From Lingula anatina (taxonomy: Eukaryota; Brachiopoda; Lingulata; Lingulida; Lingulidae): a DNA stretch of 64,000 bases. The DNA lies in the NCBI RefSeq assembly GCF_001039355.2, contig NW_019775956.1, positions 44,621-108,620 on the forward strand. Reading direction: 5' to 3'. The notes beneath the pieces are model-generated. The model was not told where the DNA came from. It made no database searches and was given only the letters and a program-made list of their open reading frames with translations. This document shows, piece by piece, positions 37,719-50,900 of this stretch; within the stretch, counting starts at the first letter, position 1, and every line of letters begins with the position of its first letter. The position numbers and the translations under genes are program-made.

Positions 37719-39590
37719 ACTCCTGGCCACAACTGGGTGGATGCGAGGCTTTCACATAAACTGGACATTACAGCTCAATGTTAGATAACAGGTTGTAGAT
37801 GTAACAGCTGTGAGAAGACGCGAATGTGGTATTGTACATTAGAAACTCCCTGTGTTTTAACTTCTTGGGTTGTGTTGACATTACCTCATTAGCATGCACT
37901 GATAACCTGTATTGTTACTAATAATAATGGTAGCAAGCACAATAGCTTATTTATAATTTATTTTAAATTAACTTTTTGAGAACAAAATCATATTTTCTGA
38001 CAAAACGTTTATATCATTTTGAGTTAAGCTTTTTCACAGCATATTGGCTATCAACATAGTTATTGTAGATTGCAACTATCTTTTGGAGAAAAAAAAAGTG
38101 GCCTTATTGTTACATCATCATAGTCTTTCACAGAATGATGTCCATCAGAACACTGACATTATACAACATTGTGTATATATCATCTTTAAAGTAAGTTTTG
38201 AAGGGTATTGCTCAGGTGATTCTGTTCTACTGGATGTATTAAATGTAGAACACATTGTTTGAAGTGATGTTAAATATATATTTTTGCAGCACAAAATGCA
38301 AGCTAGCCTTGTAGCCTTTGTTGAAGCATAAGGTGATCAAAAAAAGAGGTTTGCTCGTTAGTTATGCATTTTAGGAATAGACGTATTCTTAATCACTGCC
38401 TTCAAATGATTACAATTACTAGATTGTTAATAATTATCATCTAAATCAAAACTATATGTCTATGTAATTGATAAGAGAAGCACACAGTGAAAATGTTTTT
38501 GATAACTTTTTTCACCTCTTCTGAAGAATTCTGAAATGTTTTTCTTACTAATGTAACATATGTATATTATTTTCAGATTTTTTTTACTTTCATCCCATTT
38601 GTATTGTGTGATTCTACTCTTTCATTATGGCCATTAATGACCAAAATCCTGTGAACTGTTACCATATCTCACAACCTGGTGAGGTCACCCTGGATGCGGG
38701 CTGTATCTCACCAGCTGGTTGAGGTCACCTGGATGGGGGCTGTATTTCACCACCTGGTTGAGGTCACCCTGGATGGGGGCTGTTTTTCACCACCTGGTTG
38801 AGGTCACCCTGGATGGGGGCTGTATTTCACCACCTGGTTGAGGTCACCTGGATGGGGGCTGTATTTCACCACCTGGTTGAAGTCACCCTGGATGGGGGCT
38901 GTATTTCACCACCTGGTTGAAGTCACCCTGGATGGGGCTGTATCTCAACACTTGGTTGAGGTCGCCCTGGATGGGGCTGTATTTCACCACCTGGTTGAGG
39001 TCACCCTGGATGGGGCTGTATCTCAACACTTGGTTGAAGTCACCCTGGATGGGGGCAACAGCTGTGATGATCAATTTACAGTCTTTGTGTTGTTTTATGT
39101 AATTAATTTGACAATAAGTGAAATCCTTTTTAAATTTGTTTGTGGTGTAAGAATAATGCTTTTATTTTTTTTTGTATATATTTATATATGTATCATCAAA
39201 ATTTTTGTTTAGTTGCCTCCCCATTCCATGAATCCAAACTTGCCTTTTTATACAGGTGTTGAAAAGAAAAATCAAACTTTGTAGTATTAACTTTTATACT
39301 TATTTATTTATCTTATTTGGATAGACTGAAGATTAACTGGAAGGCTGTGGTATTGTTTGTTTTTCGTGCTACAATCACCGTACTACAAAGATGTCTGTTA
39401 CTGTTGTGTGAAACTTTTAATATCCTCTCTGCAGTCTTTGTGCTTGTGCAATTTTTGCCACATGTAATCATGTCTTATTTGAAAGATGGCTTGCTGTGTA
39501 AATATGGCAGGCTTGTCACCATGTAAAGAAGACTATGAAGTAGTTTGTACCAAGTCTAACTTATTGAATAAAGATTGTATTTACAGTAAA
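37719..39590 (+). other. FAM135: FAM135 3' UTR / downstream region
   Basis: No coding sequence follows the TGA at 37718. An AATAAA at 39567-39572 is a plausible polyadenylation signal, which would put the minisatellite at 38.67-39.06 kb inside the 3' UTR. Earlier weak signals could give a shorter transcript. Confidence 0.4.
38672..39057. repeat. 39-41-bp minisatellite, about 10 units
   Basis: Tandem units carry CACCTGGTTGAGGTCACC followed by CTGGATGGGGGCTGTATTTC. About ten copies are present, with single-base and 1-2 base length variants. It is much more GC-rich than the flanks. Both strands happen to be open in some frames, giving repetitive peptides, but this follows from the unit length and is not evidence of coding. 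Confidence 0.95.
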
Positions 39591-40995
39591 ATCATACTTT
39601 ATTGTTACTTAGATCAAACGTGTACTGACATTACAACATGCTTTCTTTTTTATTCTCTTTTATTGAGTATTTTAGTTACTTATAAAGACAGTAGTAATAA
39701 TAATAATAATATTAATAATAAAATGATGTTTATTCAATCTAATATGTATTATAAGATATTTTGCCATTGCAAAAAGAGAATAAAAGAAGTATAATAGATA
39801 AAAACTTAAGGTATTAAGAGAAGTGTACGTTTGCAGGTAAAAATAGGTTCGGCAGATTAATAAAAAACTAATTACAAGTATCTTCCTTCCCCTGTAAGTC
39901 CGCAGTCTTTTATTGCAGGGTAAAATATAAATAATGTTTGACTGTCTGAAGCAATATGCAAACAGCTTACTATTCTGTAGGCCCTATGGACGGCAAAGAT
40001 GGTTTGGATACTATTTCTTTTTAAGGTGGTCAAATGCGTGAGTTGGACCAGAAATGAGGTTTCAAAGAAGGCTTACTTTGGTGTTATATTCCAAAACCTG
40101 CCATGTACGAAAGAGTACTCTGTGACAGTGTTTAGTTCCCATTAATTGATAAGGGTAAGCACCGTCCTCAATTTTTACCAACTCACGTCACGCCAACCCT
40201 AACCTGCATGAATCTAATAGAAGGCGGACCCTAACCTAGACTACCACATGGACAGTAGAAGTTGACAGTCCACGCACTAAAAACAGCTGTGACGCCAAAC
40301 CCAACTCGGGGGTATCCGTAACCTAGTGGGTGCTGAGGCATAGTGTGCTTTACCGATCAGTAAAGAAGACGATGAATTTTGTGACACTTCCTGCAGGTCA
40401 AAAGAATGTAACGTCAGTTCTTTCGAATATGTTAAACTGACATCGGTTTCTGTGAAAAATAATAACAAATCTCGGTCCTTTACAAGTCATACGAAGCCAA
40501 AGGAACGTCTCATTACCATCAAGCTAATCATTACATCCGCCTATTTATACACATACACACACACACACATATATCATATAATCGTATGAACAACAGAGTA
40601 TGTTTACACGTTATTTTTTCCATTGTTTCTTTTGGATGACCTTACTACAGCGTTTTTAGGGGTAAATTGTCATTGTCGCTTGCAGAAGTTTTTCGATCAA
40701 CAGAGTGGCTATATCAGCACAATTCTTAGGTATTAGGTAGCTTTAGATAAAAGGACTACAGGGCGATGCTTCGACATCTTTATGGTGTGGTTCGGATTTC
40801 ATCACCAAAAATATAGAATAAGGATTCCCTTCAATGGATTCCTATTTTTGATATTGCAGATTAACTATAAGGCCTACACTTATTTATGTGGATTTCACCA
40901 TTTAATTTTGTTCTATTTACCGTGACAGTCAAAATAAACTTTGGGAACAACTTAACGCTTAAGAAACAATGTGGTCCCTGATAAACATCAAAATT
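39591..40995. other. Intergenic region between FAM135 and the sulfurtransferase
   Basis: No gene is recognised. It has an AT-rich (AATAAT)n tract near 39.69 kb and a short (AC)n tract near 40.55 kb. The two flanking genes converge here. Confidence 0.6.
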
Positions 40996-43900
40996 TTAAT
41001 CTGCCTGTGTCTTTGGTTTGATGATGTAGTCTGGATCAGCTTTGCTTCTCCACTCAGTCCAACTCCCCTGAAAGAAAATAGTGAGCAAACAGTTTAATAT
41101 TCAAATATTTAAATATTTAAATAAAAATGATAATTAAGCTTTTCTGTTCTAATTTTTGCGTTTGTTTGTTTGTTTTTAATTAGGTTAACATGCAAACAAT
41201 CGTACATTTACATACTTTGTACAAGTTAGATCGACTCGCAAATGAATTAATCCAAAAAGCGGTGTCAGATTGCAGTATCTGCACTATTTGTTTGGATGTT
41301 GTATATTAAGGCTGATATTTCAGGCCTGAACAATTGTTATCACTCAACATTATTCAATGGTATCTACTTAATTACATCCTAAATTTTGGTCATTATATTT
41401 GTGTTTGTCATTTATAACTTGCTTTCGTGTGTGAATGAAGGGACCAGAATTGTGAACAATTTCAAAAAGGAGGTACCATATAGACAGCCAGGTCGTTCAT
41501 GCCGCATATGTGGGCCGCCATGAGCAGACTGCATGCTGTCATCCCTGTGTTGCATGATGCCACCAGGGGCTGGTCCAACTTTGTCCCGGACTCCTGCAAC
41601 ACTATAGAATAAGACGATAGAATAACAAAGTACATGTGAAATAAGAACTTGTCATTTTTTTATGTAATGAAGTTTACTGTTATTCGTTTCAAATACTTGA
41701 AGTAATGTAAGACGCTGCAATAGACGAATAAAAGAACATGCCAACACAATAGGACAGAATAGGTGTGTGCGCAAAAAGTAGGCCAATGCCCTGGTCCAGA
41801 ACACTATTTTACGCAGGAAAAAATACAAATATTTGGATTTTGTTTCATTTACATATCTACCTAGTGAGTTAGACGTGAAGACTCTTAATGACATGATAGA
41901 AACTTGTTGATAAAGCACGATGTAAGTAAATTTCAACGTTTCCACTTCAGTGCACCGCTTGCATGACTCGTTATATTGTTGTCATTGTATTGTCAGTCGA
42001 CTTGTGATTATAGGCTCACGTTCATAAACCCGAAGACAGACGCTTCTTTTTGAAAACTTTTTGTGAGTAGTCTTTTTGTTTGATTCAGACCATATGCAGT
42101 TGGGTTGCAAACGATAGGCGTAAATCATCAGGTACTTATCAACCTGCATCATGATTGTGGCAATAACCAGTTTCAATAACCATTGGCAAACATTATGATT
42201 AAGTTTGACCCTTATTTGCACCTTTCTTATCTCAGTAGAATGTTGAGTTACATATTTTGAGGCCATTAAACGCCCGAAACTTCTCTTATATTTTTTATAA
42301 TAACTTACGCCGAAGGAGTTCTTCCTTTTTCTTGAAGGTATGGCTCTCCTGGTCTATTAAGTCGTCCATTGGGATGTTGAACGAGCCTGGTATGTATCCT
42401 CCAACATAACCTAAGAAACATTTACAATTTTAGGGCATACTAAACACACCCTTAATCTACAAATATAAGATTTAGAATAAAAGGTAGAAGATCTATCATA
42501 TCGGTTTATATTGTAGTATATGAGGGCACTGTGCCTGGCCCGAAGACAACCATTTTGATTTAAAAAGCCATAGCTACATGCTTTGTACGCGCGTTGCCGC
42601 ATATAATAGGCCTATTGCCCGTATAATACTTAGTGAGGCATCCGCGCAGGGGGCAAGCGGAGGCCGTGCAAATGTGACCATACTAGGGTCAAGGTGTTGG
42701 TACTTACTCCCCCCTGATGTGTTAAGATATTGGCCTCTTGGCCGGGAATCCCCAAGTTGTTCCTTTTTTGTTGATATTATTGACTTTATGTCATCAAAAG
42801 ACCGAAGTAGTTCAGGTCTCTGTTTAACACTAAAGTTGCCTCTCTGTAATATAAAAAAAAACTTTGTTCAGATGTCTTGTTTTAACATTCAATTCATTTG
42901 AAAATCAATGTAATGTATAAGAAACCTGGGCTTGAAATAAAAAAAGATGATGGCTGAAGAACATATCGAGTTAAAACGTTTTAAATGACGCTGCAACACG
43001 GATGCCTTTTCCAGAAATTTGGATAAACCATTTACAGTATCAATATCGGGTACCTTCACATTCATAACGTCTGCAGTTGTGGCATGGTTGTCCTTTTTCC
43101 ATTTGGTTAATCCTCCGTCTAATACGGACACCTTGTCATGACCAAATATCTGCATCAAAGAAAGGATCACATATTGATGGCACATGAAGTATCTTCTACT
43201 TAGATGTATATGTTTTAGCACTCTTTACATTCAAACGTGCGACTCTGTAGAGTACAGGTATTCATTGAGACAAGTATGGCAGTCTTAACTTTTCTCATCT
43301 AAATCAAGTACAAGCATGAGGAAAAAACAGAAGAGGTAGGGTGACAGAAAAGCCTAAAGTCTACTGCAAACATGTATTAAATAACCTCAGGTGAGGAACA
43401 CGTTTCAAGGTCAAACTTCAAGTAAGTTTATAGTTTACTGATAATCTTTTTTTGTTATCATTTATTAACTTTTTTAAGGATGCGACGCACTTCGGTTAAA
43501 ATGAAAATCATATTTCCAAATTTGATTGAGAAATAACTATCAGCTAGATATACTGTGGTCAGTCGATCTACTGCTTAAGGTACTTACAGTATGTAAAGAA
43601 AACAAAAAGACTCACTGTGAACATTTCTCTTGTTAACTCAATTTTCAGAGAATATGCGCAAATATAATGAAATCATTAGCGGTCTCTGTCAATATTTATG
43701 TGTTTAGCGAAAGATACTAATATTGACCATACTTTAGCTAAGAAGGCAATATGGTCTATTCTAGATGACAGCAAATTTTGTCAAATGTAAGAAACTGTTC
43801 TTGCATCATCAAAAAAAACCAGTTGTCGAAAAAAGTGCCCCTGGTTTCTATAACCCCTGTATCCAGCCACAAATGTTCAACCGAATGTTAAATCTTAAGA

Positions 43901-44457
43901 TAGTTAGTCAATCAGAAAGTCTGTAACAGAACATTTGAATTTATACAAAATCGCTTTACCTTAAACATCCACCACACTCTACAAGCGACATAAAACCCGT
44001 GTTTTCCTCCGACATTATTGTCGTATACTATCACGTGCGTATCATCATCAATCCCGAGAATGCGGGCTTGTTCCTGGAATGCTTCAGCACTGGGGAGATT
44101 TCTGGGAAAATGCGGGGTGTTTTCTACTCCATACATTAAATCAAAATACAGGCTGCCGGGAATATGTTCCCTGAAAAAATTTAATATGATCTATTGGTTA
44201 GGATTCGTGGTGATAATCGCACAAAAAAATTAATAACTCGTATTGAAAATTGTGTGCACCTGACATCACCTCATGGTGTCTACTTGGACTTTCTGTGGAT
44301 ATACTAAAAAAATGACTTACTTGTAATAATCAGCCCGTGTGTTTTTATCACTACTCCACGATACATCTAAAAGCCTGAACTCCTTGGAATCTTCCTCTTG
44401 TATCTTTGTCAAGTTATTCTGCAGCCACTCAGTTGTGATCAGGGTAGGGAGAGCCAT
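40996..44457 (-). CDS. TST/MPST: 3-mercaptopyruvate / thiosulfate sulfurtransferase (two rhodanese domains)
   Basis: Complete gene, 292 aa. Coding exons on the minus strand: 44457-44321, 44170-43960, 43149-43054, 42843-42708, 42410-42309, 41601-41477, 41067-40996 (879 nt, all in phase). The N-terminal domain begins MALPTLITTEWLQNNL, with LLDVSW, EHIPGSLYFDL and DDDTHVIVYDNN. The C-terminal domain has GGYIPGSFNIPMDDL and the active-site loop CNTGMTAC, with the nucleophile at about Cys244, followed by DLAVYMGSWTEW. These enzymes pass sulfur from 3-mercaptopyruvate or thiosulfate to cyanide, thioredoxin or other acceptors, in mitochondria and cytosol. The loop is closer to the CG(S/T)G(V/M)TA of mercaptopyruvate enzymes than to the CRKGVTA of thiosulfate enzymes, but has Asn in place of Gly, so substrate preference is uncertain. 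Length matches the family (about 297). Confidence 0.95.
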
Positions 44458-44540
44458 TGTTTCAGCGTGAAATATCGGTGTTGATCTGACGTTGATCTAA
44501 CAACCACTGTTTAACATGTAACGTAGTCCCAAACGTATGA

Positions 44541-44549
44541 TTATATATA
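44541..44549 (-). promoter_or_regulatory. Candidate TATA box of the sulfurtransferase gene
   Basis: On the minus strand the sequence reads GTATATATAATC, about 85-95 bases upstream of the ATG at 44457. It would place transcription start about 60 bases before the ATG. Supported by position and motif only. Confidence 0.35.
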
Positions 44550-44941
44550 CTCGAGATACTTATACCAGCAGAATGCAAGGTAACGCGCGCTCGCTAGAGG
44601 ACCCTTAGCAAAGGGAAGGGTCACAGCGCTTGGGTGACGATGTCACAACAGAATAGCCTGACTCTGCATTTTCGGAACATGAAACGTACCTATTGTGACG
44701 ACCTATACAACCTTCAATATGTCTGTTTAACTTGGTACATCCCCTACTCTGAAACTGATCCCCGGTGTCGCGTTCTTTGTCTGCTGTTCATTCTCAGATT
44801 ACAATGACTATATGTAGAAACATCAGCCGATTTTGTTTATATGTTCAGTTGATTTGAATCAAACGACATTAAAGGCAACAATAAATTTCAAACATTTTGT
44901 TCAGTTGGCTTAAATAAATAAATCGTTTTGCAAATGCATCT

Positions 44942-45076
44942 TTAAAGATCAACTTCATGTATGATAGATTAAAAATGCCCGAGCTTTACGCTTGTGTGCC
45001 TTCTTCAGGGGCTAAAAATGAAGGCGCGTTAGCCGAAAGCTCAGGCATTTTTTGATCTATCAAAATTGATCTTTAT
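44942..45076. repeat. Fold-back (inverted-repeat) element
   Basis: The arms are 44962-44987 and 45036-45062. The left arm reads TGATAGATTAAAAATGCCCG then AGCTTT; the right arm reverse-complements to TGATAGATCAAAAAATGCCT then GAGCTTT. An outer pair AAAGATCAA (about 44944-44952) and TTGATCTTT (about 45066-45074) continues the pairing. The middle contains CTGAAGA on the minus strand and GGCGCGTTAGCCGAAAGC on the plus strand. It looks like a small non-autonomous repeat. Confidence 0.65.
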
Positions 45077-47374
45077 AACTGCGTAATTTATTTATTTCTT
45101 ATGCAAGATCAACGCGCAGATTCAGTGGTTAATTCAGCCAGATTAAAATGAGAAATGGTTAGTTGCACCCTTTAACGTGACAATGCAGTAATTATCTTAA
45201 AAAGGAACGTTACATGGGTGTGATATTAAAAGGAAAATGAAAAATACAAGTATTTTAATAGCAAAGATTCCAGTGAAGACAGCTTTCACTCATGTGTTTT
45301 GGTCACATCAAGAATTAAACCTAGGCTTCATCATAAGCGAAGATTGCCGTTTTTAACATGAACCGTAACCACAATCTTAGCGTTTCATTATTACACAATA
45401 TATTTTTACACGGCAGCAATGCGTTCTAGACAATCTCAGCCTCATACGGAACGTACCGAACGGGTAGATCAGCGGATAAACGGTTTCTGTAATGAAACGC
45501 TGTATTTGTGGCAAGTAATTTTACGTTGGGATAGTTAATTCGTAGCTGAAAGCGTTAATTTCGGCATTTGTGCTCGCAAATCTGAGGCCTGAATTATAAC
45601 ACGCCTTATCCGTTTACAAGGTCCGATTTTCAGTACTTATTTTAGTGCTTTTTCAGAATCATATGAAAATTACCACATTACAAGTTTTATTTTCGTTTTG
45701 CATATCATATGAATAATGAATTATCTTACAGGAGAAAAATCACTCAAACCAGTTCCATCTAAATTTAAGGAGGCCCTTGAAAGAAGAATCTGACGTATAC
45801 AAATTTCCAGGCGGAAAACGGTGAAAGCAGTTGATAAAAATCTATTCACTGTAGCTATTCTACGGAGTATTTTTCCTTAACAATTAAATCAACTTTACGA
45901 ACTTCAATTAATCAAAAATATGGCTTAATACTGTTTTAATATTTCACACGTATGTGCTACTATGTATCCGAGTTGGTGCAATTTAAAAATGTGAGGTATA
46001 ATAGTTCATTTGTTGCACATTTCAGTTTATTCTCACATGTTGAACAATACAACAACATCAACATAATTAGATGAATGACAAGATAATGTACAGAATATTG
46101 CACTCATTGAGTGAGCATAGTTCCTAAGAAGATCTGGAACAGATTTCTTGTGATCTGTTCAAGGACAATTAAAAAATCTAACGTTAAAAAACAATGACAC
46201 AAGACATTTTGACGGACCTGTCATCTAGGCATCTTGATATATCGTCTTCTTTAACTTAATTAAATATATGCAAATACTAGGTTTGTACATGAAGGGGAAC
46301 ATTTATGAACCCTTGCCTTTCAACATGAATATAACCAAAATCTTGGTGTTCATGATATAGTAAAGGGAAATCTTATGTCACTCACTGATCCCCATAACAG
46401 TTTTCTTTTTGCTGCCATGAGCATCTTAACAATAACTCTTTGTGCCATTATCAAGTTGTCCTTGCACAGCCTTTTTAATTATTGCTTTCGTCAACAAAAA
46501 GCAGCAGTTCTCAGTGAATTATATCAGACCAGGCTGTGTATATCTGGCATAGAGACAAGTGACCGGGAAGTCACACAGAACATAACAGGCATCATCGTAA
46601 TCTAATCAGCTATCACTGCGAAATTACTGAAGCACACTGCTGTAAAAAAATTTTTAAAAGATGAAAATAAGTAATGAAGAGCTGTACAACATTAATGCAA
46701 TTCTTTCAGTGTAAACGGTATCAAATGTAGGAAGATCTAATCATAGGTTAAAATAGCACATGCTAACCTATGTGTTTACTGACCGGTTCTAATACATATA
46801 AAAAATCACAAGTCTGAAAATGGTGTACTTCATCTTTTAAATGGGAAACTATGGACAATGCAATGCATTGAAAGAGGCTTCTACTCCATGCAGACAGCCC
46901 TTGACCATGAATGGTTTTAACTAAACAGCACCATATTTGGGTATCACAAATACATCAATCACTGCCTGAAGCTGACAGGTTGCATGTGTACTAGCCATTT
47001 CTTTAGAACTCAGCCCTATGGATAAATGGACAACACAAGGCACATTTATTTCTAAAACTATTACAGATTGCAGGATCACATTACATAATCTGTGTATAAT
47101 CATACTGTGCATATACATATATATCACATACTCACATTTGACATAAGCACGTGGTGTATTTCACTGACAGCAACAGAAAGCTCCACTTTGATAAAACAGA
47201 TACTTTCAGGAACATAATACAATGGCAGAAAGCGTTAACCTTATTAACATTACACACAGAGAACATCAAGTTGTTGAGAAAATTAAAACCGATTAATGAA
47301 AATGTTGGTATAAATATAAATTCAGCCATCTTCCTGCCCAATTTAATTAGTGCATATACTAATGTCCAGTAATT

Positions 47375-47403
47375 GGGGGGCGGGTGGGGGTGGGGGTGGG
47401 GGT
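47375..47403 (+). other. G-rich run with quadruplex potential
   Basis: Five runs of three to six G separated by single C or T bases (GGGGGGCGGGTGGGGGTG and onward) fit the G-quadruplex rule with one-base loops. It lies downstream of BLTP3, so the transcript would carry the C-rich strand. Confidence 0.75.
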
Positions 47404-47936
47404 ACCTGCGTCTACCAGATTTGAAATGCACCTTTGCTGAAAAATGGAAATACTACCACAACCCAATTAACATATGAAAGCACCTAATGTATATACAATG
47501 TAATATAGAACCATATGTAGTGACATGGCACTAAAATGCAACCCAAAGCATTAAAAAATCATTTCAGGCAAAAATACAAATATAAAACACAGCACTAAGA
47601 TCTGGCTAACAAAGTCCCACTTTCTCATGTAAATCTACTCTGGACACAAAAAAAAAAAAAAAAAAAAAAAAAAAACATTTTAAGCAGCTACATCAACATC
47701 AAGGAACTTCAAACGTGTTTGATCATTCTATCTCAGCTGTTTGTGTTACATTTTGCCTCATATTCTGTGTCTGAAAAGCTGGGCAGTGTAAGCACAACAA
47801 ATCAGGGGTATGAAAATGGCAAAGCATAGCGAAAACTTAAAATTATGCAAGCATGGCTGCCTGGTTGCAAGAAAAAAGCAACCTGTACATATGATCAGTT
47901 TTTTCAATTACTTTACTTTGTATTTATATCAGAATA

Positions 47937-50900
47937 TTATTTCCCAGTTCTTTGATGTTCTGATTTCAGCAGTTCTTCCTGCAGATGCTGTAAAGTCTTC
48001 ATAAGTGACTCTCGCTCTTGTCGCATACTAGCAATTTCTTCATTTCGATCCACCAGCTGTTCCATCAGCTGAGTTCTCTCCCCCTTCAGTGCACCGATCT
48101 CCAGTTTCATCTCCTCCATCGCGCCATTATCACCATAAGTAAGCCCACCTGAATGAGTGAATGAAGAGATCTTCTCAAACTGTTTCCTCAATGCCTCATT
48201 TTCCGATTCCAGTTCCTGAAGAGATTTTGCTGCATTGTCTTTTACCCTTTTTACTTCCTCATCTTCTCTGGACTGTACAAGACAGAGCTGTTCTTTCAAA
48301 GCCTCTTTCTCCTTCTGCAGTGTGCTGATAGTGGCTTGGAGGAACTGAAGACTTATGTCTGGACTTGATGGGCTTACTGGACAGCTGGGTTCATCTGATG
48401 ACTTCTCTGTACCATGTGGATCAGGAGGGACACCTGTCAGGTAAGAAGATTGCAGTGCAGCAAATGAATTGTTTGCCATAAATCTAAGAAGCTTTTACGT
48501 AATTGTGGCATTCAGTGATCATTATCATATTTAAATGCACAAATATACAGTTAATTCATTTATTTATTCAAATACATGTTTTCTAAATTGGTCATTTATA
48601 AGGGCAAAAAATAGAACTGCAAAATTTAAATTTCTTATCATTTTCTTAATACATTCATTACAGAAATAAAAAATATACATGAAAAAAAAGAATAACTTTT
48701 TTTCTCAGTTTAAAAATTCTAACATTGTATATGGGCTAATGCATTTTTTTATTTTGAATGCCATCCAACATCTAGTACTTGTGAGTAGGCTGTTGACGTA
48801 ACTTGTGGTTTTCTTACCCTTGATATGGAACACACCATCTTGTGTTCTGGAGATGATAGCATGCTCCACATGGAGGTCCAGGGGCACAGCTCCTGGGGAC
48901 GTCACATTGACAGGGGGACGATCATCCTGGAAGTACAGATATACCAAATAAAATAAGTTCTGAAAAAATCAATAACAATCTACAAATCCACTGTTCTATT
49001 TTTTTAAAAACCCACATTTAATATGTATCAATTCAGACACAATTCCCTTAACCTTAAACTTCATTTTTTGAAAACACTCAGTATCAACATTAGTTAAAAC
49101 TAATCAAATTTACACCAAATTATAGAAAGTTACCTCTAAAGTGACTGTTATGTTATTGACATCAATGACCATGGGCATGGCCGGGGGGACAATTTCATCC
49201 TCTATCAGACTGACCATCCCTTCTACACTGGACATTGCAAGGGTAAGGTCACAGCCACTAGCATTCAGCAGCAGGAACCCTCTCTCCCCTGCCGTGGGTG
49301 CAAGACGCTCAGCATGGGGTCCCATCTCCATTCTCAGTTTGAAAGGGGCATCTGTTGGATGACTGGGGACTTCACTTAAATTTTTCCTTCCTGAAAAAGC
49401 AAATGGACAATAGCAACTGTGGGACTAGTTAAGTATTTTTATTCACTTGTTTGCAATTGTTTTTCAAATTCTTAAATCTTTTAGTAAAACTTTGCAATGG
49501 CACAAAAAATAAAAGATGAACACAACATAAACTTGTAGAGTTGATAGAGTTGATCTGTCCTCTCTGGTAAAATGAGAACATTAACAAGGGTGATGACATA
49601 AAGAAATAAAAAAACTAGTTGATTACCTGCAGCAAATGATTGCTGAAATTCCTCCAACACAATATTGCCTTTGACAGCAGAGACCAGGTGGTCAAGACAG
49701 ACCTTCACTACAGAGTCCTGACCACTGGACTGAAACATCACCTCAGTGTTCAGCAGATTGAATGTTGTCACAGATACCTGGATAGAATATAGCAAAACCT
49801 GCTGGTAATGTCTGAGAGATGTTACAATGTAAAACATAATACAGTCAATGTACAACAATACAAAAAAAGAGTTCGACTACTTTGCTAGGTGTGATTTCAA
49901 TTCTTTTGCATTCCCAAAGTCAATTAACATGTACTATAAAAAATAGAAATTTCCATGCAGCCAACTTTTGAATTTTTGCAAAGACAGTGTTAGGTGTAGG
50001 GGATTCTAACAAGTGGTATTTACGCATTAAAAAGACTACAATAAACTGATAAGCTCAGCAAAATTTCAAGCAGTAAACTACATTGTTTTGTTCATACCAG
50101 GTCTCTCAACTTGTCCTGCACACTGCTCAGTGTGGTCACACTAGCAGTGTCTGGGTCCTGGGAGGCTGTGTCTGACCTTCCCTGACCAAACCCCACCAGA
50201 CTGTCCACATCATCTTCCAGCGTGTCTGCCCCCAACAACACAAAGTCCTCGTCATCGTCAGACAGTCCGCTCCTTACTGACATCCTGTCCACCTCATCCT
50301 CCGAGTCGCGTTTCATCAGCCCCTGCTTCAGGCGACTAAATCTGTCCAAGCTCGGAAGGGAAAGGATACCCGACTTCTTCCCATCAGAAGAAGATCCAGA
50401 TGGCCTCTTGGATCTCTCAGAAAGTTTAGGCAGAGATGGGTACTTCTCTGTCAGTGATCTGGACATGATCTGGCTTTGTTTCTCCACCATGTCAGTGTCA
50501 CTGTGAACTCTCTCTAAGCTATGTCCATCCGATGGACTTTTAGACTGCCCCTTGGTGACCTCGTGAGGCACATTTGTCATAGTAATGCTGCCATCATTTT
50601 TCACTTGCAAAAGCAGATCAACATCTGTCTGACCTCTTGTTTGACTACTGGTTTGTGCAGAAGCTTCAGATGTTATTTTCCTAGTCTGTTCTATTAACAT
50701 CTCACTTGCAGTAGCTTCCAGAATGTCTGTATCACTGCGGGATCTGATCACAATGCCATCTGGTGAGAGCTGAATGTCCATTTTCTTCTCCTCTGAACTT
50801 GTTGGAATGGTAGACCTTGGGCTGGCAGAATTTTCTTTAAAAAAACAGAAAGAAAAAATCAAAGAAATGCTGCAATATTATTTACTTATTTGATAAATTT

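Larger units (their letters stand above)
44558..47936. other. Region between the sulfurtransferase promoter and the BLTP3 stop
   Basis: No gene is recognised. It includes a fold-back element near 45.0 kb, a G-rich run near 47.39 kb and a 28-A tract at 47648-47675. Its right part is probably the BLTP3 3' UTR (minus strand); a possible minus-strand polyadenylation signal (plus TTTATT) lies near 46.03 kb, but the true end is not determined. Confidence 0.5.

Noticed and set aside
38672-39057. Possible CRISPR array or coding repeat protein.
   Set aside because: Units are contiguous without unique spacers, and this is an animal genome; the open frames follow from the repeat length.
42578-42901. 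Plus-strand 107-codon frame opposite a sulfurtransferase exon.
   Set aside because: It is the antisense shadow of exon 42708-42843 and has no recognisable domain.
46375-46605. Plus-strand 76-codon frame between the sulfurtransferase and BLTP3.
   Set aside because: No splice context, no domain and no start context; likely chance in the BLTP3 3' flank.
47648-47675. A28 tract as a trace of a processed pseudogene or retroposon.
   Set aside because: No coding remnant or target-site duplication is visible next to it; treated as a simple repeat.
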